In this document: positions 57,264-64,000 of the stretch, piece after piece | How the letters are laid out: each line of letters starts with the position of its first letter | Numbering within the stretch: position 1 is the stretch's first letter | NCBI GenBank assembly: GCA_036674765.1 | Contig: JARVKI010000004.1 | Coordinates: forward strand, 248,001 to 312,000 | Source: Seiridium cupressi | Lineage: Eukaryota > Ascomycota > Sordariomycetes > Amphisphaeriales > Sporocadaceae | Direction of reading: 5' to 3' | DNA length: 64,000 nt | Made by a program: the position numbers and the translations under genes | The notes under the pieces: generated by a model | Database searches by the model: none | Seen by the model: the letters and a program-made list of their open reading frames with translations, nothing else | Told to the model about the DNA's origin: nothing

Positions 57264-59036
57264 CTAATACTGGAAGCGGAAGTCGAGACGCTTGTTGCCA
57301 TCTTTCTCACGAGCCTCCTGGTCGTTCTGGTACGCAACCCTATCCTCCAGTGACATCTGGCTCCAGACCTTCTCCTTCTGTTTGTTCAAGTAGATCATGT
57401 ATTGCCGCTGGGCCAAGAAAACTACCAAGCTCAATGCGCAGATGGAAATGCAGACTTTGTTGCCGGTCTTGTAGTAAGGCGCATCCCAGGAGCGGTAGAT
57501 CTGGTTACCAACCACTGATCCAATTTGCACGATAACGTTGTACGTTGCGGCGGTGATTGCTCGTTTCTTGACATCGAAAGAGTTCTCTGACAACCACGAC
57601 GCTACCAGTGGATGGAAATAGGGATATCCAGAGGCCAGAGTGATAAGTGAAAACCGAGCCCAGTCCCGGCCACCGTCAGGGATGGTGAGAAGCGCGGTGA
57701 GAATAGGCAGCAGCCAGAATTCGCCGATGAAGCAATGGAAAGCTCGCTCGTTGAAGTAGTTACTGCTCCAGGCTAGCGCCAGCATAGTGATGATCTGGAG
57801 ACCAGCTGATGGAGCAGTAAGCATATTTGAGGCGAAGGTTGTGAATCCAATACGCTTCAGGGTCAGGGTGAGATATGCTTGGATAGGAGTCGCTGGAATG
57901 TAGGCGACAAGACCGACGAAGTACAGGCCCCACATAGACTTGTCAGACCAGGCCTCTTTGATATCTTTCCAGGTAGCGGCCTCTTTCACGGCGGTCAAGC
58001 CCTTTGCGGGATCGTCTCGTAGGATACGCTGTCTTGGTCAGTTGATGACCGTGTTCAAGTCGAGTAGTCAACTTACGTTAATCATTATAATCTCCTCCTT
58101 CTCAGTATACCATGGCGTCCGGCACAAGAAGGACGTAGTTTGGGTTGGCGAGAGGGGCAAGTAAAGAAGTGAAATAACGCCCAGAACGACGGTAAGAAGG
58201 CCTTCGAGCAAGAAGAGCCAGAACCAGCCGGGTCTACCACCAACACCACGCATCTCGAGGATTCCGGCTGCCAAGAGGGCGGAGATGACGCGGGCAATGT
58301 TAAGAGTGGACCAGAAAGCAGCCAGGCGAGTGGACAGCTCCTTGCTGGTGTAGAAGTAGGTAGCCATGAGGATGGTACCGGGAATGAAACCACCCTCGCA
58401 AAGACCAATGAGGGCACGGGTAACATAGAAACCAGCACGGTTTACGATGAAGCATTGTGCCCACGAAACCATTCCCCACATAATCATCATGGTTGGAAGG
58501 ATAAATTTGAAACCGTAACGCTTTGTCAAGAATTGTACTGGGAATTCAGCAGCCAGGAAGCACATCAGCTGGATAGTTGATCCCTACTCTCATTGTAAGC
58601 TTTCTTGATCCCACTGATTGTAACAGTCTGGCTCAATGATTGTTACTGACATTATTATAGTCGTCGGACGTGATGTTCAAGTCATTCAAGAAGTTATCGG
58701 CCAGGGCGTTGGACAGGTTTCCACGGTCAAGTTGTAGTCCGAAGAACTGCATTCATGTTAGCCACGGCGTACAGGTAAAGCCTTGGATGTGGCAGTTCTT
58801 ACCATGATACACAGCCAGCCCAAGAGCCTGATGTCGGTCTTGCGTACAACTTTCCTCTCTTCTGCGGCAGACCATGTCGCGTAAGTGTCGAATCGGTGGC
58901 CACCTTCATAACTCTCGTGAGGCTGAATAGACTGGTAGATGTTCTCACGACCAACCTCGACATGGCCTTTGTCATGTTCAGGCTGATACTCGGTGACCGA
59001 CCTAGGGCCTGTCTCGATATCGTCAGGGGATCCCAT
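57264..59036 (-). CDS. MFS transporter, Dal5/allantoate-pantothenate permease family, 533 aa
   Basis: Exons on the minus strand are 59036-58803, 58746-58651, 58583-58077 and 58028-57264, each joined in phase 0. The hallmark TM1 segment FFGLQLDRGNLSNALADNFL, the downstream ITSDDYN, the loop FPVQFLTKRYG and the RALIGLCEGGFIPG signature are all normal for the anion:cation symporter family. The C-terminal half carries the RAITAATYNVIVQIGSVVGNQIYR segment and a YMIYLNKQKEKVWSQMSLEDR tail. A complete twelve-helix proton symporter is expected at the plasma membrane. Family substrates are allantoate, ureidosuccinate, pantothenate, nicotinate, biotin and dipeptides. Its place beside a TauD/TfdA enzyme and an amine oxidase suggests import of their substrate, by inference. 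Confidence 0.95.
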
Positions 59037-59785
59037 AGTGTCTTATCTGCTCGACTCCAGACGTAGCAATGATACGAGTCTCGAATATCACGAGTTTGCA
59101 CGTCACGGTCGAACGAGCTGGGACGATGAGAGGCTGATCAGGCGGAAGGGGCAGGTGGCAACTCGTCAGATGAATTTATATTGAAGTAGACCGAGATGCA
59201 AGCAGCAACTAGAACGCTAGCCTGTGCATGGGCTGACACGCGTTAGGGACATGTCCTATTGGCTCTTCCCTCGGTAATCCTAGGCGACCCTGGGCATGGT
59301 TAGAGTCGAGAGCAGCGATAGCTTGAGCCTGCTACCCATATTCGGACCAACTCGAAGTCCCAGCACTGAGGATCTAGGCCCACCAGCTTCAGCGGTTGAT
59401 GCCGTGCTAGCTTAACAAGCACTCGATCCGAGGCGATTGACTGAAACCAGAACCACATCTCCGCTAGCGTCTTGTCTGGTCGGGATGGTGATTCGCCATA
59501 TGCGGTGGACTAGTAAACCACATTCCGGGATGCGGGGAAGGGCCGGAGAAAATCTCGGAGGACAAGTGGTTGCACCATTGCGGGGACTGATGTCGTCTTT
59601 CGCATCTGTGTTCGCCGGAAGTAAATAATAAGGGAGCGCCCTGGTGGTGAGCGCCATGGGTTGGGTTAGGACGACTGGCTTACCAAAAGAGAGTGGTTAT
59701 CAATCACGCAATTTTAGCGCCTCTCCCGCAATTCTATCACAACTGTACAATTTCTGACTTGCGCTGTGCACAACTGTTCACAAAT
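59037..59785. promoter_or_regulatory. Shared divergent promoter region, MFS carrier and TauD/TfdA enzyme
   Basis: The two start codons face away from each other across 749 bases. The segment 59522-59560 is rich in CGG/CCG triplets, including CCGGGATGCGG and a direct repeat of CGGAG at 59544 and 59556. CGG half-sites are typical of Zn2Cys6 binding, and such a regulator is encoded 2 kb away. This is suggestive only. Confidence 0.45.
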
Positions 59786-60963
59786 ATGCCTTCGATCAGT
59801 ACGGAGTCTACTTTGGACTTCCACATTGTTGGCGGCCATGCAGAGTCCCGGACACGATTGAGCCAGCCGTTGGTGTACTCGGGTACTCTGGATAGCTTCG
59901 AACAAAATGATATTACTCCTGTAATCGGCCGCGAATACTATGGTTTGCAGATTCGGGACCTGCTTGCATGGGATGATGAGCATGTCAAAGACCTGGCTGC
60001 GACCAGTGAGTTCACCCATAGGCTGCATGGACATTTAGTTGGTTGATAGACTGACTGTTTCTAGTCTCACAGCGTGGTGTTGTGTTTCTACGTAATCAAG
60101 ATGTGACTCCTATCGAGATGAAGGACTTTATGATCCGATTGTCAACTCTATCCGGATGCCCGTCTTCCTCTGGTCTGCATGTCCACCCGTTAACTGAGGA
60201 GGGCAGTGAGCTTGGAGACCAGATATCGGTGATCTCAAGCGAGAAGCAGAAGAAGGGTGGCGGTCTTACACACCAATTGAGCGATGTCAGCCGCTTTGCC
60301 AGCACAGGATGGCACAGTGATATTACATTTGAGAAAGTCCCGTCCGACTATGCCATGCTAAAGATCCATACTCTTCCCAAGACAGGTGGTGACACTGTAT
60401 GCTCAATCGTGTCCCTTTACTTTGATATAATGTGGCTAATTGGACTTGTATAGTTGTGGGCATCTGGATATGAGATCTATGACCGCCTCTCAGAGCCGAT
60501 GAAGAAGTTCCTGGAAGGTCTCACGGCAACTCACGATGCTAGTTTCTTCCACGATGAAGCTGCGAAACTTGGCAATCCTCTGCGGAAGGGTGTCCGTGGC
60601 TCCCCGCTGAACCAGGGCGGCGATCTGAAGACGACACACCCGATCATCCGGACGAACCCAGTGACGGGCTGGAAGAGCGTCTTCATTAATAGGGGGTTCA
60701 CCAAGCGTATCAACGGTGTAACAAGGGACGAGTCGGACGTTCTCCTCGCCTACCTATTCAACCTTGTCACTCAGAACCACGATGCACAGGTGCGCTTCAA
60801 GTGGAACCAAAACGATCTGGCGATTTGGGACAACAGGTCTACCTTCCATTGCGCGACATACGACTATGATGCGGCACGAGCTGGTGACCGTGTTTGTAGC
60901 TTGGGAGAAGCGCCATACCTTGATCTTGAGAGTAAAAGCCGAAGGGCTACCTTAGATCTTTGA
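59786..60963 (+). CDS. TauD/TfdA-family 2-oxoglutarate dioxygenase, 353 aa
   Basis: Exons are 59786-60005, 60065-60396 and 60454-60963. The fold is that of the TauD/TfdA group: ISQRGVVFLRNQD, then LTHQLSDVSRFASTGWHSDITFEK with iron ligands H157-x-D159, KTGGDTLWASGYEIYDRLS, HPIIRTNPVTGWKS, and the distal H316 in STFHCATYDY followed by the 2-oxoglutarate-binding arginine at about 330. All catalytic residues are present. Bacterial and yeast relatives cleave taurine and other sulfonates, or aryloxyacetates; the fungal branch also holds xanthine dioxygenase. Which reaction this one performs cannot be decided. No targeting signal is seen, so it is probably cytosolic. The divergent MFS gene is the likely import partner. 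Confidence 0.94.
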
Positions 60964-61835
60964 GCAAGGAATCATAAAAAAAAAAAAAATTCCGACATCA
61001 CAGCCTGTATCTTGAGTGTTTTATAGCCAGATAATGACAAGACCATTGCAATATCGGCTTCATGTTGGTGACCAAGCTCGGGTATGAGACTGGCGAAATA
61101 GTTGCTGCTGGTTCATCGAGATGTAAGCCCTGGTCGCCATTAGCTGTCAGGCCCGCAAAATATAGAATATACTAAAACAGCAGTGTGCTTAGCGGAGGGC
61201 CCCACCCAGACTGATGACACCATACCACACTAAGGGCACTCGCTTCGCAGCAACTGTCCCAATGGTCCCCTCCATGGGCTCATTGTAGGCTGCCCCACCT
61301 ACAGCGCCGCCTACGGCTGCGACCCAATTGTCCAAGACGAGGGGCGCATCGCGACTGTACTTTTCTTCTTGTGCGTCCGACTTCTTGTCGGAAACACCAC
61401 AGAAGCATGGCCGGTGGACACGCATCGCAACACAGCGCGGGCGCAACAATCAAGTGCGCGAAGGCGCACTTTATGCCGTCTCTCTTGTGAGGTCCAATGG
61501 ACTTACGATAGATAGACTGCCATGCAGACGCTTGCAATACGTGCGACCGAGCCACCACGATCCAAACTCTCATTACAGAGACAAGACATAACTGCGAGCA
61601 CGGCAATACCACTGGCGACGAGCTCAAACACAGATCATCGCGAGTTATAGACAAGACGTATGAAGACATGTGATCTTTATGAATACTTGATCAAGATTAG
61701 GCAACTGCACTACAAGGACTTGTCAATGGTGGATAAAGCGGAAAGCAAGCGACGAGATTTGATTATACAGAGTCCCCTGCCGCTATCAGTCAATGCAGAA
61801 TTACAGCAATCGCCCCTGACGGTTGCGAGGACGCC
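60964..61835. other. Intergenic region
   Basis: A poly-A run at 60977-60989 lies just after the dioxygenase stop. Minus-strand ORFs at 61189-61449 and 61280-61669 overlap in two frames and are not supported. The right part should hold the promoter of the Zn2Cys6 gene. Confidence 0.45.
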
Positions 61836-63578
61836 ATGCCCGACCAGGAACCGAGGTCGTCGCAAAGAACGAATCTGGTGAAGCGCGCTTGTGATGCCTG
61901 CAAAATACGGAAAGTCAAGTGTTCAGAGACGTCGCCCTGCCGCGGATGCGTTGCCAGTGGCATAGCTTGTACCTTCAAGCGTCTCCAGGCGACGCGTGGT
62001 CCCAGGAGCCTGCGGGCGAAGACGATACGGAAGATATCTGCGGCGCAAGTAGGCGTTGAAGACCCTGTGTATGATGGCAGTGCTGGTAGCGCGTCCAGCG
62101 AAGTGCACGGAACTGATTCACTGCCCTTCAACTTCTCCGATCCTCCAGATGCGTCTCCGGGCGATGTTCCAAACCTCATACGGGCCCTGGAAACGTATCG
62201 TCAGAGGCTATATCCTATATGGCCTATAGTCAATGTGGATGAACTTGAACATGGCCTAAACTCTGCTGCTCCTCAGCTGCGTCTATTGGCTATCACGATC
62301 CGCCTTGCGACCGTCGCGCAATTGCGGCTGGAATCACTCGCCCCGGAAGAAGTCCCGCGCACCAGCCTGGAAGACTATGATAGTCAAGGCAATCTAGATG
62401 CCTTGCGTATTGCATTCTTCTTGCACATATACCATGAGAATCAGTCACCTGGTGGCGGTAAGAGTTTGTTGTTCCTGAGACAAGCTATCACCATATCGCA
62501 AATGATGCGCCTCGAGCGAGAGGCTTCATATGTTGGGTTGCCCGAAGCAGAGCAGCAGATGCGGCGACGTATCCTATGGTTACTCTTCGTCACAGAGAGG
62601 GGCGTAGCAATGCTTCATAAACTCCCGGTCATCTTGAAGCCAGCAATCATGTTGCCTACGCCTGCAGGAGACGACCAGGCTCATCTCTTACCTGCATTCC
62701 TAAAGCTCGTCAACCTATTTTGGGTCTTTGATCAATCAGGAATCTTTGAAATACTTCAAAACTCCGATTCCGACATGTCAAATATGACGTCCACAGCTAG
62801 AGGGTGCCTCGGACTACTGCAGACTCACCTCCAAGATAACGCGGCGGATTATGAATCCAGTAATGATGTTCAGAAGGCAGACATCTTCGTTACACGCCAG
62901 TGGATGCGCGCTGTTCTATGGCGCGCTGCTGTTAGGTTTGGCATTGCCACAATGGCTAGTAGTCCCATCCGGATTGCCAGGGAGTTCCTGAATTTCATGT
63001 CACAGCTGCCCAAGGCTGCTATCGAAGCCCACGGGCCAACAATGGAGTTCAAGACGTATGACATTGCTACTGCAGTCATTGATGCTGTGACAAGCAACAT
63101 CTCGGTTAGCCCCGCCGATCACCCTGAGGAGGTTTTGCTGGGGCTCCAGAGAATGCTTTCATCTTCGCGCGGCGGCAATGAGACGCTCGTAGCCTCACTC
63201 TATCTCAGGATGGCAGCTATTGCACCAAGTCCGCAGCTGGAGCTTCCCGGTAGTGGGCGTATCGAAGAGCTTGCCGATGGAAGGGGACAACAGTCTAGCG
63301 GGAGTCCTTCGGCTGGTTCTATCCTGCTTCCCTCGGCGTGGGCGGAGCTGGAGGATATCCTAGCGAACACGAATATTCTCAAGAGTCCAGGCTCGACCAC
63401 TCCGAACTATCATTCGCTTGATCAACAAAACCAGCAGATGTCGTGGCCTCCATTGGACTTCAGCACACCACTCGTTCGAACTCCTTCGCCTTTGAGCCGC
63501 ATGATTTTCGAGCATATCAGAAATAACAGCGATGACTTGCTGACAGGAACATCAACAGAATGGAATAGGGGCTCCTAG
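61836..63578 (+). CDS. Zn2Cys6 binuclear-cluster transcription factor, 580 aa, intronless
   Basis: The N-terminal zinc cluster has Cys at 19, 22, 29, 35, 38 and 45 (CDACKIRKVKCSETSPC, then RGCVASGIAC), the exact spacing of the Gal4-type DNA-binding domain. The basic stretch KIRKVK between the second and third Cys contacts DNA. The middle region, from about 105, is the fungal-specific regulatory domain, with ALETYRQRLYPIWPIVNVDEL, then a helix set around FFLHIYHEN and RRRILWLLFVTERGVAM. The end is a disordered Ser/Pro-rich activation-like tail. The protein probably acts as a dimer on CGG half-sites. It is the nearest regulator to the TauD/TfdA, MFS and amine oxidase genes and likely controls some of them, by inference from position. 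Confidence 0.94.
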   Translation: MPDQEPRSSQRTNLVKRACDACKIRKVKCSETSPCRGCVASGIACTFKRLQATRGPRSLRAKTIRKISAAQVGVEDPVYDGSAGSASSEVHGTDSLPFNFSDPPDASPGDVPNLIRALETYRQRLYPIWPIVNVDELEHGLNSAAPQLRLLAITIRLATVAQLRLESLAPEEVPRTSLEDYDSQGNLDALRIAFFLHIYHENQSPGGGKSLLFLRQAITISQMMRLEREASYVGLPEAEQQMRRRILWLLFVTERGVAMLHKLPVILKPAIMLPTPAGDDQAHLLPAFLKLVNLFWVFDQSGIFEILQNSDSDMSNMTSTARGCLGLLQTHLQDNAADYESSNDVQKADIFVTRQWMRAVLWRAAVRFGIATMASSPIRIAREFLNFMSQLPKAAIEAHGPTMEFKTYDIATAVIDAVTSNISVSPADHPEEVLLGLQRMLSSSRGGNETLVASLYLRMAAIAPSPQLELPGSGRIEELADGRGQQSSGSPSAGSILLPSAWAELEDILANTNILKSPGSTTPNYHSLDQQNQQMSWPPLDFSTPLVRTPSPLSRMIFEHIRNNSDDLLTGTSTEWNRGS

Positions 63579-64000
63579 TCTCCCTGCCGAACTTGAGGAC
63601 GTCCACAATGCTCACACTGGTAGGACCGTCGCAGACGCGTCTTGTTTGTGGCTTTCGCGAATATTCGCACTATTCCAGTCTAACTACCACGAAATCGCAG
63701 ACCGGTGGAATCAGCACTGTGCTACTATTTGCTTGGTTGAGGTAGCCAATTCTTAGCTCAAGAAGTCGCGATGTGGCGGCTTGCTGAGGATTGATAATAT
63801 TAGAGTGTATCACTACAATCATAGAGTTGGTCGGCCTCGCTCTAACATTGATCTGTTTCATCCTAGCATTGGTTTTTCCCAGCCCGCATTGAGCTTCTAG
63901 ACCAATAACTGAATGCACAAATGCATATCGGGCAGCACGACGTGTATGTTGTTGGCATATCAGTATATATCACTTCGTATGTATCTTTCTCGAGTGCTGG
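63579..64000. other. Intergenic region at the right edge
   Basis: This is the 3' flank of the regulator gene up to the window edge. An 82-codon minus-strand ORF is not convincing and no other feature is seen. Confidence 0.5.

Noticed and set aside
1..64000. Secondary-metabolite gene cluster
   Set aside because: Two P450s, a ligase and a monooxygenase remnant are present, but there is no polyketide synthase, peptide synthetase, terpene cyclase or prenyltransferase.
1..64000. CRISPR array, bacterial operon or prophage
   Set aside because: Intron-split genes and fungal families throughout; no regularly spaced repeats were seen.

Overview
The window looks like nuclear DNA of a filamentous ascomycete (Pezizomycotina). 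Genes are split by many short GT-AG introns of about 50-150 bp. The families are typical of that group: a SconB/Met30-type F-box/WD40 protein, a Zn2Cys6 regulator, a fungal rhodopsin-like membrane protein, Dal5-type MFS carriers, a 2EXR protein and fungal P450s. I cannot name the genus from sequence alone. There is no rRNA, no convincing tRNA, no CRISPR array and no intact transposase.

Layout. 1-231: N-terminal part of a basic Lys/Pro/Ser-rich protein running off the left edge. 1.2-2.9 kb: a P450. 3.6-5.3 kb: degenerate sequence with a decayed cysteine-rich fragment and a doubtful gene. 5.9-8.5 kb: MFS carrier. 9.1-11.1 kb: an ankyrin-like protein with a deaminase-type HxE...CxxC core. 12.1-17.3 kb: a peroxisomal acyl-CoA ligase-like enzyme and a second P450, with a small MITE-like inverted repeat between them. 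18.2-19.2 kb: a Ser/Thr-rich single-pass membrane protein interrupted by a one-base frameshift. 20.1-22.9 kb: a fringe-like glycosyltransferase with a PAN-like tail and a YdcF/DUF218 protein. 23.3-27.9 kb: a dead alpha/beta hydrolase, then gene-poor sequence. 27.9-29.6 kb: rhodopsin-like seven-helix protein. 32.7-36.4 kb: a divergent pair, 2OG-Fe(II) oxygenase and NCS1 nucleobase permease. 37.1-49.7 kb: mostly conserved cell functions, namely a LITAF-type protein, a 2EXR protein, SconB, a GNAT, a succinate/fumarate-type mitochondrial carrier and twinfilin. 50.7-52.3 kb: a flavin-monooxygenase remnant and a YdeI/OmpD-associated protein. 53.0-63.6 kb: copper amine oxidase, a small membrane protein, MFS carrier, TauD/TfdA dioxygenase and Zn2Cys6 regulator.

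How the genes may work together. The right-hand block resembles a nutrient-use cluster: uptake (MFS), two oxidative enzymes acting on amine- or sulfonate/carboxylate-type compounds, and a likely local regulator. The permease and oxygenase at 34 kb share one short promoter and suggest nucleobase uptake plus oxidation. The left half alternates intact accessory enzymes with decayed genes whose lesions fit C-to-T change at CpA, the context of fungal repeat-induced point mutation (RIP). The most unusual protein is the ankyrin/deaminase-like one at 9.1-11.1 kb. All intron positions were placed by eye from splice sites and reading-frame continuity.
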